Below, piece by piece: positions 35,875 to 44,829 of a stretch of DNA of 64,000 nucleotides; positions within the stretch are counted from its first letter, which is position 1; each line of letters opens with the position of its first letter. The translations under genes and the position numbers were made by a program. This DNA comes from JADJPF01 sp964492845. GTDB taxonomy: Bacteria; Acidobacteriota; Blastocatellia; Chloracidobacteriales; JADJPF01. The DNA is taken from the NCBI GenBank assembly GCA_964492845.1, contig CAZBMZ010000029.1:15388-79387 (forward strand), given 5' to 3'. The notes beneath the pieces are model-generated. The model worked only from the letters and a program-made list of their open reading frames with translations, had not been told where the DNA came from and did not search any database.

Positions 35875-37422
35875 ATGGAAACGATCAAAGCAGATGAAAT
35901 AAGTAAAATTATTCGTCAACAAATAGAAGGATATCAGCCCGGCGTAACAGTAACCGAAGTAGGAACTATTGTTAAAATTGGTGATGGAATTGCAGAAATT
36001 CATGGCCTAGAAAAAGTAATGGCTGGTGAACTGCTCGATTTACCTCATGGCGTTGCTGGTATTGCTCTAAACTTAGAAGAAGATAAAGTAGGGGCAGTAT
36101 TATTTGGTGATTACTATAAAGTAAAAGAAGGTGACACCGTTAAACGTACCAAACGTATTATGTCTGTTCCTGTTGGCGAAGCAATGCTAGGGCGTGTAGT
36201 TAACGCTTTAGGGCAACCAGAAGATGGACGCGGGCCTATTGCAAGCACCGGATTTAATGCTATTGAACGTATTGCACCAGGTATTGTAGACCGTAAACCT
36301 GTTAAAGAACCTATGCAAACAGGCTTAAAAGCTATTGATGCTATGGTACCTATTGGTCGTGGTCAACGTGAATTAATCATTGGAGATCGCCAAACTGGTA
36401 AAACTGCCGTAGCAATTGACACTATTATTAATTCTAAAGGCAAAGATTTAATTTGTATTTATGTTGCAATTGGACAAAAGAAATCTACAGTTACCCAAGT
36501 AGTAGAAAAGCTTAAACAACATGGAGCAATGGATTATACAGTTGTAGTTTCTGCTTCTGCATCTGAACCAGCAGCTATGCAATATTTAGCCCCTTATGCT
36601 GGTTGTTCTATTGGCGAGTATTTCCGCGATTCTAAACGACATGTTTTGTGTATTTATGATGATCTTTCCAAACATGCTGCTGCTTATCGAGAAATTTCAC
36701 TCTTGCTACGTCGTCCACCGGGTCGGGAAGCTTTCCCAGGCGATGTATTTTATCTCCACTCACGTTTATTAGAGCGTGCTTGTAAGCTTTCTGATGCTCA
36801 AGGTGCTGGATCACTAACTGCACTACCAATTATTGAAACTCAAGCAGGCGACATTTCTGCTTATGTACCTACTAATGTAATTTCAATTACAGACGGCCAA
36901 ATATTTTTAGAAACAGACCTCTTTAATGCTGGTGTTCGTCCAGCAATTAACGTAGGTTTATCAGTCTCAAGAGTAGGTGGATCAGCACAAATTAAAGCTA
37001 TGAAACAAGTTGCAGGTACTCTACGACTAGATTTAGCACAATTTCGTGAGTTAGCTGCATTTGCTCAATTTGGTTCAGACTTAGATAAATCAACTCAACA
37101 GCAATTAGCTCGTGGTCAACGATTAACCGAACTTCTAAAACAAAATCAATATCAACCTTTAGCAGTAGAAAAGCAAGTTTTCCTTATTTGGGCAGGTACA
37201 GCTAAGGAAGGCTACTTAGATGATATTCCAGTTAGTCAAATCCGAGCCTTTGAAGGTGGCCTATTATCATTCTTAGAAAATTCAAAAGGTAGTTTGTTAG
37301 AAAAAATTCGTGAAAAGAAAGATTTAACAGACGAACTCAAGGGTGAAATGGCTTCAGCAATTAAAGAATTTAAGCAAACTTACTCAGCAGATGGCGGCAA
37401 ATTAGCTAAAGCCAAGGCTTAA
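35875..37422 (+). CDS. atpA: ATP synthase F1 subunit alpha
   Basis: The protein has 515 residues, full length. It has the non-catalytic nucleotide site with Walker A GDRQTGKT (170-177), the signature PAINVGLSVSRVGGSAQ, and the conserved VGTIVKIGDGIAEIHGL N-terminal barrel. The AGGAAAGG ribosome-binding site is strong. A 14-bp hairpin follows the gene before atpG. Confidence 0.98.
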   Translation: METIKADEISKIIRQQIEGYQPGVTVTEVGTIVKIGDGIAEIHGLEKVMAGELLDLPHGVAGIALNLEEDKVGAVLFGDYYKVKEGDTVKRTKRIMSVPVGEAMLGRVVNALGQPEDGRGPIASTGFNAIERIAPGIVDRKPVKEPMQTGLKAIDAMVPIGRGQRELIIGDRQTGKTAVAIDTIINSKGKDLICIYVAIGQKKSTVTQVVEKLKQHGAMDYTVVVSASASEPAAMQYLAPYAGCSIGEYFRDSKRHVLCIYDDLSKHAAAYREISLLLRRPPGREAFPGDVFYLHSRLLERACKLSDAQGAGSLTALPIIETQAGDISAYVPTNVISITDGQIFLETDLFNAGVRPAINVGLSVSRVGGSAQIKAMKQVAGTLRLDLAQFRELAAFAQFGSDLDKSTQQQLARGQRLTELLKQNQYQPLAVEKQVFLIWAGTAKEGYLDDIPVSQIRAFEGGLLSFLENSKGSLLEKIREKKDLTDELKGEMASAIKEFKQTYSADGGKLAKAKA

Positions 37423-37454
37423 AAAGTTAACTCTAAAATCTTAATTTATTTCAT

Positions 37455-37484
37455 CTAAAAGCTAGCTAAATAGCTAGCTTTTAG
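37455..37484 (+). promoter_or_regulatory. Strong hairpin between atpA and atpG
   Basis: CTAAAAGCTAGCTA, AA, TAGCTAGCTTTTAG is a perfect 14-bp inverted repeat in the 80-bp spacer, followed by TAAAACTTT rather than a T-run. It may act as an mRNA stability element or partial terminator that lowers gamma relative to alpha. Confidence 0.6.
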
Positions 37485-37502
37485 TAAAACTTTAGGAATC
37501 TT

Positions 37503-38387
37503 ATGCCTAATCTACAGGGAATTAGACGACGTATTCGCTCAGTCAAGAACATGCGCCAAATTACTAAGGCGATGAAGCTAGTTTCTGCTTCTAAACTCTC
37601 ACGCGCTCAAAACCGTATTACAGCCGCTAGACCTTATTCCATCAAATTAAGGGAAATGTTAGGTAATTTAGCTTCTCGTGCTGGAGAATATCAACATCCA
37701 CTCTTAGAAGTGCGAGGGGATGAGCATTATTTAGTTGTAGTAGTTACTTCAGATAAAGGTTTATGTGGGGCATTTAATACCAATCTACTAAAAACAGCCC
37801 TACAATTTATTAAAGATAACCCTAATAAAAGAATAGAGTTCCTTACCATAGGTCGTAAAGGTCGGGACTTTATCCGTCGTCGAGCTTTTCCTATTATTAA
37901 TGAATATATTGGACTAATTTCTAAGACAATTACTTATACTCAAGCTTCAGAAATTGGCGTAGAAGTTATTAAGCTCTTTACTGAAGAAGTAGAAGGAAAG
38001 TCCCGTCCAGACAAAATATTTATTTTATATAATGAATTTAAGTCTGTTATCCAACAAAACCAAATTTTTAACCAAATCTTGCCCTTAGCATCGCTAAATG
38101 ACCAAACAGATGACAAAGCAAATGCAGGTGCGACAGATTATATTTATGAACAACCTCCAGAAGAAATTTTAAGTCAGTTGCTACCACATTATGTAGAAAC
38201 TCAACTTTTTACTGCATTACTAGATTCTGTAGCAGCCGAACAGGGCGCAAGAATGGCAGCAATGGACTCTGCAAGTAAGAATGCTACAGAAGTAATTAAT
38301 AAGCTAACTCTTGGAATGAACCGAGTTCGTCAAGCAGCAATTACTAGAGAAATTATTGAAGTTGTTAGTGGTGCTGCGGCTCTTTAG
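37503..38387 (+). CDS. atpG: ATP synthase F1 subunit gamma
   Basis: The protein has 294 residues. The N-terminus LQGIRRRIRSVKNMRQITKAM and the C-terminal ITREIIEVVSGAAAL are the family's rotor coiled-coil signatures, and SDKGLCGAFN is conserved. The gene is followed by a terminator, not by atpD (beta) and atpC (epsilon), so the cluster ends here and beta must be encoded elsewhere. Confidence 0.97.
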   Translation: MPNLQGIRRRIRSVKNMRQITKAMKLVSASKLSRAQNRITAARPYSIKLREMLGNLASRAGEYQHPLLEVRGDEHYLVVVVTSDKGLCGAFNTNLLKTALQFIKDNPNKRIEFLTIGRKGRDFIRRRAFPIINEYIGLISKTITYTQASEIGVEVIKLFTEEVEGKSRPDKIFILYNEFKSVIQQNQIFNQILPLASLNDQTDDKANAGATDYIYEQPPEEILSQLLPHYVETQLFTALLDSVAAEQGARMAAMDSASKNATEVINKLTLGMNRVRQAAITREIIEVVSGAAAL

Positions 38388-38408
38388 CAATCTGCTCAAG
38401 TTTATTTT

Positions 38409-38441
38409 AAAAAAGCACAAGAAAATTTCTTGTGCTTTTTT
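38409..38441 (+). terminator. Rho-independent terminator of the ATP synthase cluster
   Basis: AAAAGCACAAGAAA and TTTCTTGTGCTTTT form a 14-bp stem whose central pairs open as the loop, with a T-run on the 3' side, 21 bp after the atpG stop. Confidence 0.9.
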
Positions 38442-38480
38442 ATTTTGCGGAAAAAGTTTTTATTTTGCGGAAAAGTTTTT
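38441..38480. repeat. Two tandem copies of a 20-bp unit
   Basis: TATTTTGCGG followed by AAAAAGTTTT (38441-38460) is repeated at once as TATTTTGCGG plus AAAAGTTTTT (38461-38480). It lies directly after the atpG terminator. Confidence 0.75.
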
Positions 38481-38553
38481 ATGAAATTTTTATATTTACT
38501 GGTATTAACCTTACGAGCAAAGTTTCCAATTGCGTCCAAACAAGGAGCAAATT

Positions 38554-39045
38554 ATGTCAGACATAAAAATTAATGATTCTGCGATTAAGATTCAACCTCT
38601 TAACCAAGAACCAAAATTAGAGCAATCCTTAAATCGCAGCGGTAATTTCCAAGGACAAAACGTTAATGCGGCTCTTCCCCCAACAGAATCACCATTGTTA
38701 GATGGAAATATAAAAAAATCCTTAAGTGCTAGTGTTGCTCAACCCCCTGTAGAATCACCTTTTGCAACTGATTCATCAAATATTAAAACTAAAGGTTATA
38801 GTTTTAATTCTGCAACAAATAAAGCACAATCAGCACCAACAAGTGAAGAACTTTTAGATTTTGCGCTTAACAATACTAACAGTAGTAAGATTTCTAAATA
38901 TTTAGAACAAGACATTGCAGCTAATAAGGCTGTTGCGGCTATTCGTAGAGGACAATCAGAAATACAGTCTAATCAAAATCCTGAGTTAAGCAGCAACACA
39001 AAAACTAATTTAGCTAATTTAGCTAACAAGATTTTTCGCCAATAA
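38554..39045 (+). CDS. Hypothetical low-complexity protein
   Basis: The protein has 163 residues from the ATG at 38554, chosen because AAGGAG (38542-38547) sits 6 nt upstream; an earlier in-frame TTG has no such site. It has no signal peptide. It is rich in Ser, Asn, Pro and Gln and probably disordered, with two related short motifs (PPTESPLLDG and PPVESPFATD). A short helical C-terminus ends LANLANKIFRQ. No family is recognised. A terminator follows 11 bp later, so it is a monocistronic unit. Confidence 0.6.
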   Translation: MSDIKINDSAIKIQPLNQEPKLEQSLNRSGNFQGQNVNAALPPTESPLLDGNIKKSLSASVAQPPVESPFATDSSNIKTKGYSFNSATNKAQSAPTSEELLDFALNNTNSSKISKYLEQDIAANKAVAAIRRGQSEIQSNQNPELSSNTKTNLANLANKIFRQ

Positions 39046-39056
39046 ACTTCTCTATT

Positions 39057-39094
39057 AATTCCCCTAAGAAAAATTAGGGGAATTGTTTTCTTTT
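39057..39094 (+). terminator. Rho-independent terminator
   Basis: AATTCCCCTAA, GAAAAA, TTAGGGGAATT followed by GTTTTCTTTTT. It ends the 38554-39045 transcript just before the convergent sirtuin gene. Confidence 0.88.
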
Positions 39095-39114
39095 TAACAA
39101 TCCCTTTTATTTTC

Positions 39115-39852
39115 TTAAATTGCCATACCAAACAATAAAGGCAGTATTTCTTCTGCTTTTCCTATTATTTCCTCATCAAAAGCACTATTAGGTGGGTTCA
39201 TCGCTTCTAAATTAACAAATATTGTTCGCGCTCCAACATATTTTGCTGATCTAACAAAATTGCTAGCTGGATAAACTGTGCCTGATGTTCCAACAGCAAT
39301 AAAAAGATCACAATCTCTTAAAGCTCGTTTTGAAAGCCATTCTTCTTTAGCCCCTATAGGCTCATCAAATAAAACAATATCTGGTCTTAGTACACTAGAG
39401 CATTTAGAGCAAATAGGTAAATTAGCTAAATCATAAACTTTATCATCTTCATAAGAAGCTAAATCACAATTAGTATTACTACATTTTGTTCTAAAAGCTG
39501 ATCCATGTAATTCTATTACTTCTTTTGAGTCTGCTTTTTTATGTAAACCATCTATATTTTGTGTAATTAAAGTTATATTTTTCCCCAAAAAAGCATTTTT
39601 TTGTAAATGAGCAATTGCTAAATGAGCTTGATTAGGCTGTATCTCTAAATGTTGTTTACGTATTTCTAAAACTAATTGCCAAATTGCTCTAGGGTTTTTC
39701 CTGACATTAATAGCATTGGGAATATCTTCTTCATCCATTTCTGTCCAAAGCCCATTTGGGCCACGAAAAGGACGAAGTCCAGAAGCAACAGAAATTCCTG
39801 CACCCGTTAAAATTATTATTTGTCTGTATTCATTGATATTTAACGGTTTCAT
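39115..39852 (-). CDS. cobB: NAD-dependent protein deacylase, sirtuin (Sir2/CobB family)
   Basis: The protein has 245 residues. The NAD-binding motif GAGISVASGLRPFRG begins near residue 17. The catalytic block has TQNIDGLH and His in ELHGS, and two Cys pairs (CSNTNC and CSKC) bind structural zinc. VGTSGTVYPAS and the C-terminal NAD contacts are present. It removes acyl groups from lysines in the cytoplasm. It is downstream of the zinc-ribbon TPR gene by 12 nt, so the two are probably co-transcribed. Confidence 0.93.
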   Translation of the reverse strand: MKPLNINEYRQIIILTGAGISVASGLRPFRGPNGLWTEMDEEDIPNAINVRKNPRAIWQLVLEIRKQHLEIQPNQAHLAIAHLQKNAFLGKNITLITQNIDGLHKKADSKEVIELHGSAFRTKCSNTNCDLASYEDDKVYDLANLPICSKCSSVLRPDIVLFDEPIGAKEEWLSKRALRDCDLFIAVGTSGTVYPASNFVRSAKYVGARTIFVNLEAMNPPNSAFDEEIIGKAEEILPLLFGMAI

Positions 39853-39864
39853 CTTAAAAGTTAG

Positions 39865-41181
39865 TTAAAAACTAAATTGATAGGTTTTATCTTTTCCTTC
39901 GCCATTTTCTGAGATTTTCAATCCAATTTTTTCAAATTCACGATATAAATTAAATTGCAAACTATTGATTTGTTCATTTTGTGGATCTATAGCTAAACCT
40001 TCTCCCAAATAATTTAATGCTTTTTTAGCTGAATTCTGTAATTTTTCTATATCTTCTGTTTTCCATGTTTTTACTGGATGATAAGTACGTCCTACAAATT
40101 CTTTAACTATATATACCTGCATCAAATCGGTTACATCATTAGCATAGGCAAGAGCTAATTTCATATAACTATCTGATTGATTTTTAAGAGTTTGTTCTGG
40201 CATACGCGCTCTAGCTAAAAGCCATTGCTCATATTCTTCACGATCTCCAGTAGTTTTATAAATATTTGCCAGTTCAAGATACACTTCATTTTTTCTATTT
40301 AGATCTTTGGTTTTTTGTAAAATTAATCGAAATTCTCCAACAGCGCGATCTAAGAAAATTTTATTACGCTCTTTATCTGCATTAGAATCATTTATATATT
40401 GATTCCAAATTGAACGAGCATAATAAATATGAGCATCTAAATTATCTGGATTATTTTCTAAAGCTTTAGCAAAAAGTTTTTCTGCATCTTCAAAATTACG
40501 TACAGTAAATTCCCTTTGTCCTTTAGCATAATTATCCCAAAACATTGGTAAAGCCATTAGACCACTATACGCCACTACTATGCCTAAAGTAGCGGTAATT
40601 AAAAACGCTCCTCCACTTTTAAAAACTGCTAGTTTTAAGTCTCGAAAACCTTCATTAACACGCTTATCATCTATAGACAAAAATTTATAAAGTCTTATAC
40701 CACATCTACTACTAAACCAAAGTGTTCTTAAGAATAAAACAAAACTTGCTATAGAAGTAATAGGAGTAAGTATTAATAAGGGAAACACCCAAAAATGAAA
40801 TTTTAAGAAATCCCAACTAACTCCAGCAGCACTTTTACAGCTATTAAGCTGTTCAAAACTATCTGCAAGAAATCTCTCTGATTGAACTGCTTCGGCTGAT
40901 TCTTCAAATCTGACATAAGTCCCACAATGACGACAAGAAGCATCCCGACTCATAATAAATTGGTTACAATTGCGACAACGAATAGGGGTATTAGAACTTA
41001 GGCGACGAACTAAAAATTCTGGTAAAGGAGCCGCATTTACTTTTTCTTCTCTGCTAGCACTAATTAAAGCAATATGTTGACAACGGCCACAAAACTGTGT
41101 TTCTACATCAAACATATCTGATTGGTGACAAACTTCGCACCGTTCTTGGACATTAACAGTCTTGATCTTTATGTCAGACAT
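39865..41181 (-). CDS. Zinc-ribbon and TPR membrane protein
   Basis: The protein has 438 residues from the ATG at 41181, preceded by GGAGG; the upstream in-frame TTG overlaps that ribosome-binding site. Two zinc-binding Cys clusters come first (CEVC with CGRC, and CRNC with CRHC, about residues 15-90). Two or three membrane helices follow (about 128-155 and 190-215), then TPR units (about 225-400, AEKLFAKALENNPDNLDAHIY region). This is a cytoplasmic zinc-ribbon tethered to the membrane, with TPRs probably outside. The function is unknown. It shares the first six residues, MSDIKI, with the protein at 38554-39045. Confidence 0.65.
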   Translation of the reverse strand: MSDIKIKTVNVQERCEVCHQSDMFDVETQFCGRCQHIALISASREEKVNAAPLPEFLVRRLSSNTPIRCRNCNQFIMSRDASCRHCGTYVRFEESAEAVQSERFLADSFEQLNSCKSAAGVSWDFLKFHFWVFPLLILTPITSIASFVLFLRTLWFSSRCGIRLYKFLSIDDKRVNEGFRDLKLAVFKSGGAFLITATLGIVVAYSGLMALPMFWDNYAKGQREFTVRNFEDAEKLFAKALENNPDNLDAHIYYARSIWNQYINDSNADKERNKIFLDRAVGEFRLILQKTKDLNRKNEVYLELANIYKTTGDREEYEQWLLARARMPEQTLKNQSDSYMKLALAYANDVTDLMQVYIVKEFVGRTYHPVKTWKTEDIEKLQNSAKKALNYLGEGLAIDPQNEQINSLQFNLYREFEKIGLKISENGEGKDKTYQFSF

Positions 41182-41415
41182 AATTACCTCCAACTAAAGC
41201 CCATTTTTGAAAAAGTTTTAAGGGTTATATTTAGGACGAAAAAATTTTATACAGCATACAACAACCCATAGAATTTGGGCAATTAAATAAAATAAATGTA
41301 GAGACTTAGCCAATATTACTAAGAAATTTTTTGATAGCAGGTTTATAGAAACTATAAAATTGTGATAAAATGAGCCAGATTTTTTATCAATTTCTTTAAT
41401 ATATAAGTAAAAAAT

Positions 41416-41775
41416 ATGAGTGATCCATTAAAAATAGACGAATTAAAGAAAACCTTAGAATTTATTGTTGAACAACAAGCTATGTTATTTACTAGAATAG
41501 AGCAATTAGCTGATAACGTCATAGCACTAAAAGACATAGCCGTTGCTAATGCTAATTCGCTAGAAAAACTTACTAATCTTTTAGAAAGATTGGTTGGAGT
41601 TCAAGAAAAAACAGATAACAATGTGGTTTTTTTAGCTAAATGTCAGGAAAAAGTTAATAATGAGTTTTTAGAACTTGTTCAAACTCATGCCCAAACAGAA
41701 GAAAAACTTAATATTTTTATTAATATTTTTGAAAATTACCTCAATCAATCAAAAGATATTAAATCGCCTAAGTAA
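41416..41775 (+). CDS. Small coiled-coil hypothetical protein
   Basis: The protein has 119 residues, predicted almost entirely alpha-helical with heptad-like Leu/Val spacing (LEKLTNLLERLVGVQEKTDNN), with no signal or membrane helix. No family is recognised. It starts at an ATG with weak ribosome-binding sequence and precedes the creatininase-family gene by 4 nt, so the two are probably coupled. Confidence 0.5.
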   Translation: MSDPLKIDELKKTLEFIVEQQAMLFTRIEQLADNVIALKDIAVANANSLEKLTNLLERLVGVQEKTDNNVVFLAKCQEKVNNEFLELVQTHAQTEEKLNIFINIFENYLNQSKDIKSPK

Positions 41776-41779
41776 TCTT

Positions 41780-42550
41780 ATGTCCAAACACTTTTTTAGT
41801 AATAAAACTTGGGTAGAAATCAGCCAATATATTAAAGAAAAAGCTATCTTGCTTTTACCAGTAGGTTCAACTGAAGCACACGGGCCACATTTACCACTTG
41901 CAACCGACAGCATTATTTCTAGTCAAATGGCTATTTGTGCAGCAGAAAAACTTGAAAATTTAGGGCTTAAAGCTTTAGTTCTTCCTACTATTTCCTATAG
42001 CGTAACAGATTTTAGTGCTGATTTTGCTGGATCAATTTCTATTTCTAATGAAACTGCCAAAGCAGTATTAAAAGACATTTTTCGCTCAGTAATTAAACAA
42101 GGTTTTTATTATATTGCTGTAGCTAATAGCCATCTTGAGCCAGCCCATATTAAATCCATTGAAATGGCTTGTCAGGAAATTAGCCAAGAAACTAGTGTAA
42201 ATATTTGTTTTCCTGATAAATGCCGCCGTCGTTGGGCTAGTAAACTCACCGATGAATTTCGTTCTGGTGCCTGTCATGCTGGTTCTTATGAAAGTTCTTT
42301 GGTGCTAGCAGTATCTCCAGAACTCGTTAAAGAAGAAATACGCCAAAACTTACCTCCAAATAATATTAGTCTTTCTGATGCTATTCGTGATGGTATAACT
42401 ACTTTTAAGCAAGCTGGCGCAGATCAAGCTTATTTTGGTATTCCTTCAGAAGCTTCTATAGAGGAAGGAAAAGCGTCTTACCAAGTCTTATCAAATATGT
42501 TAATAACAGCAATATTTGAAACTTTCCCAGAATTAAATAAATCCACTTAG
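41780..42550 (+). CDS. Creatininase-family amidohydrolase
   Basis: The protein has 256 residues from the ATG at 41780; longer in-frame readings overlap the preceding gene and lack family similarity. The family motif GSTEAHGPHLPLATD supplies metal ligands Glu32, His34 and Asp43. ANSHLEPAH (His and Glu) and the later SYESS segment match the second metal set of creatininase. Family members hydrolyse creatinine, formamides in pteridine or riboflavin routes, or peptides (MftE). The substrate is not predictable here and no pathway neighbours help. Confidence 0.88.
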   Translation: MSKHFFSNKTWVEISQYIKEKAILLLPVGSTEAHGPHLPLATDSIISSQMAICAAEKLENLGLKALVLPTISYSVTDFSADFAGSISISNETAKAVLKDIFRSVIKQGFYYIAVANSHLEPAHIKSIEMACQEISQETSVNICFPDKCRRRWASKLTDEFRSGACHAGSYESSLVLAVSPELVKEEIRQNLPPNNISLSDAIRDGITTFKQAGADQAYFGIPSEASIEEGKASYQVLSNMLITAIFETFPELNKST

Positions 42551-42562
42551 TTTTAATCAATA

Positions 42563-43270
42563 ATGGCAGAAAAAATAGAACACAATCTAACTATTTCTAC
42601 TAGTGCAATATTAATAGGTCTTACTCCTTTAATTCCTATTCCTTTTGCTGATGATCTGGCAAAGTCTTATTTTCAACGTCGTTTAGTGCGTAATCTTGCT
42701 AGTGAGCAGAAAAAAAATCTTTCTGATGAAGCAGTTAAAGAATTAGTAGATGAAGAAAAATCAGGGTGTTTATCAGGGTGTTTGACTACAATATTAATTT
42801 ATCCATTTAAGTTTATATTTCGTAAAGTCTTTTTTTTCTTAGAGATAAAACGATCTATAGATATTATTAGCCGCACATATCATTATGGATATTTACTAGA
42901 ATATTCATTTAAGCAAGATTTTTGTCAACCTATGGGAAGTTATTCTGCTACAGAAATTCGGGAAGCCATTCAAGCAACTTGTAGTGAGATAGGCACAAAT
43001 CCAATAGAAAAAGCTATTCAAGCAACTTTTAAGCAATCTAAGCAAACAATAAAAGAGCTTGCTGATATGCTTTGGAAAAATCTTTCTAAAATTACCGGAA
43101 AACCGAGTGAAGAAGACCTGAAAAAAGCAGCAGAAACAGTTGAATCTGCTGAAGCACGCACTGGAGTAACGGCCCAACTACAACAAGCACTAGTAAACGT
43201 GCCAGCAGATTATTTTCAAGGGTTAAATCAAAGACTTATTTATCATTTACAAAATCCTAAAAAACAATAA
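42563..43270 (+). CDS. Hypothetical membrane-associated protein
   Basis: The protein has 235 residues. Hydrophobic stretches at about 11-26 (STSAILIGLTPLIPIP) and 68-95 (GCLTTILIYPFKFIFRKVFFF) suggest membrane association, with LIPIPFADDLAKSYF between them; the rest is charged and helical. An SGCLSGCL duplication holds two Cys. I do not recognise the family. It follows the creatininase gene by 12 nt and is likely in the same transcript. Confidence 0.55.
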   Translation: MAEKIEHNLTISTSAILIGLTPLIPIPFADDLAKSYFQRRLVRNLASEQKKNLSDEAVKELVDEEKSGCLSGCLTTILIYPFKFIFRKVFFFLEIKRSIDIISRTYHYGYLLEYSFKQDFCQPMGSYSATEIREAIQATCSEIGTNPIEKAIQATFKQSKQTIKELADMLWKNLSKITGKPSEEDLKKAAETVESAEARTGVTAQLQQALVNVPADYFQGLNQRLIYHLQNPKKQ

Positions 43271-43296
43271 ACTTTAACCTTGTATTTTATTGCTAA

Positions 43297-44817
43297 CTAC
43301 TGAGTTATCATTAAGTTAAGTGTGGCTGTACGTACACGGCCAGAACTATCTGTTCCTGTAAACATTATTTGTTGGGGCCCGGTAGCAGCTTTTTTCTTAG
43401 CCTTAAGACTAAAACTAACATTTGTACTACTGCTAGATTGTGTAGCAGGTGTAATTTTAATTTTTAATGATTTTTGGATATCTGCCGATGGAGCAGCAAC
43501 CGTTACACTATCAGCAAATCCTGCAATTCTTTGGATATTAAGCATAAGATCAGCTTTTTTTCCACGTGCAATTGTTACTGTAGCAGGATTAAAGCTTAAG
43601 GAAAAATCTGGGCTAGGATTAGTACTAGTTACTAGTAAAGAAATCTGTTGGCTTTTAGTAATGCTTCCTGATGTAGCAGTAAGAGTTAAGTTATAAGTGT
43701 CAGGTGGAGTTGCTGCGTCAGTATTTATTATTAACATTGCACTTGTGCCAGGCATTACACTATTTTGAGAAAGATTTGTTGTAATTTGATTAATTGGTGA
43801 AGTAACACTTAAATTAACTAAGTCTGAAAACATACCTAAAGCTTGAACATTAATATCAAAGCTAGTAGACATCCCGGCTAAAACAGTTTGGCTTGTAGGT
43901 GTAACATTTAGATTAAAAGTATTTGTAGCAAATCTATGGCCTGTAACAGCCATTTTTGCAGTATAAATTGAAGTTCTAGCTGTTACATAAAGAGTTTTTA
44001 AGTCTGCACCTCCAAAAGTACAATTAGAAGGTGCTTCAGGAAATTGAATTAACCCTAAAGATCTTCCATCAGGTGAAATTACTTCTATCGCGCTAATGCC
44101 GGGACGAGTAACATAAATATTGCCTAGAGAATCTACTGTCATTCCATCGCCGTTACTGCTTGATTGTAAAGTAATTGCTCGGCCCTGTCCTATTTGTCCA
44201 GGTGAAGTAACAGGATAAACCATCATTGTCGGTTGACCTGAAAGGACATAAAGCGTTTTTTCATCAGGAGATAGAATTACTCCATTTGGTCGAGAAAGAC
44301 TATCAATTATTCTTGTCACTTGTCCACTTGTGCTTAAATAATAAACTCCCATTCTATCTTGAATCATTGAGCCAGAAAAAACAGGGTCAGAAAAATAAAT
44401 TCCACCTTGTCCATCTATAACAATATCATTAGGACGATCAAAGCGTTTATTTTGAAAACTATCTGTTAAAACCGAAATAGCTTTACTATTAATATCTATA
44501 GAAATAATACGTCCTAAATTTCCCTGACAAGCCAATAATTTATTATTGCTATCAAAAATTAACCCATTACAACCTTGAGAGTTTTCTAAAAAAGTGGTGA
44601 CTCGACCTTGCAAGTCAAGTTTATGAATACGGCTAGTAGCAACATCGGTAAAATAGACATTCCCGTCAATGTCTGAGGCTGGGCCTTCGGTAAAACCAAA
44701 CCCCATCCCAGCCCGCTTAACCGGCTCTATGGGGCCAATATTTGGAATTTGTGCTGATGATTCTCTAACAGAAAACCCTAAAATTAAGACTAGTAATATT
44801 ACTCGCCAAAATAACAT
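43297..44817 (-). CDS. Secreted SMP-30/gluconolactonase-like propeller with Ig-like domains
   Basis: The protein has 506 residues from the ATG at 44817, chosen because AAGGAG lies 8 nt upstream. The signal peptide ends near ESSAQ. Residues about 35-290 form a six-bladed SMP-30/NHL-type propeller (GFTEGPASDIDGNVYFTDV, the RPNDIVIDGQGGIYFSDP metal-site block and RPNGVILSPDEKTLYV). Two Ig-like modules follow (about 300-400 and 405-506, with DFSLSFNPATVTIARG), the latter like those in 25098-26549. It may be a secreted lactonase or binding protein. It is convergent with the preceding gene by 26 bp. Confidence 0.78.
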   Translation of the reverse strand: MLFWRVILLVLILGFSVRESSAQIPNIGPIEPVKRAGMGFGFTEGPASDIDGNVYFTDVATSRIHKLDLQGRVTTFLENSQGCNGLIFDSNNKLLACQGNLGRIISIDINSKAISVLTDSFQNKRFDRPNDIVIDGQGGIYFSDPVFSGSMIQDRMGVYYLSTSGQVTRIIDSLSRPNGVILSPDEKTLYVLSGQPTMMVYPVTSPGQIGQGRAITLQSSSNGDGMTVDSLGNIYVTRPGISAIEVISPDGRSLGLIQFPEAPSNCTFGGADLKTLYVTARTSIYTAKMAVTGHRFATNTFNLNVTPTSQTVLAGMSTSFDINVQALGMFSDLVNLSVTSPINQITTNLSQNSVMPGTSAMLIINTDAATPPDTYNLTLTATSGSITKSQQISLLVTSTNPSPDFSLSFNPATVTIARGKKADLMLNIQRIAGFADSVTVAAPSADIQKSLKIKITPATQSSSSTNVSFSLKAKKKAATGPQQIMFTGTDSSGRVRTATLNLMITQ

Positions 44818-44829
44818 ATTCCTCACTCC

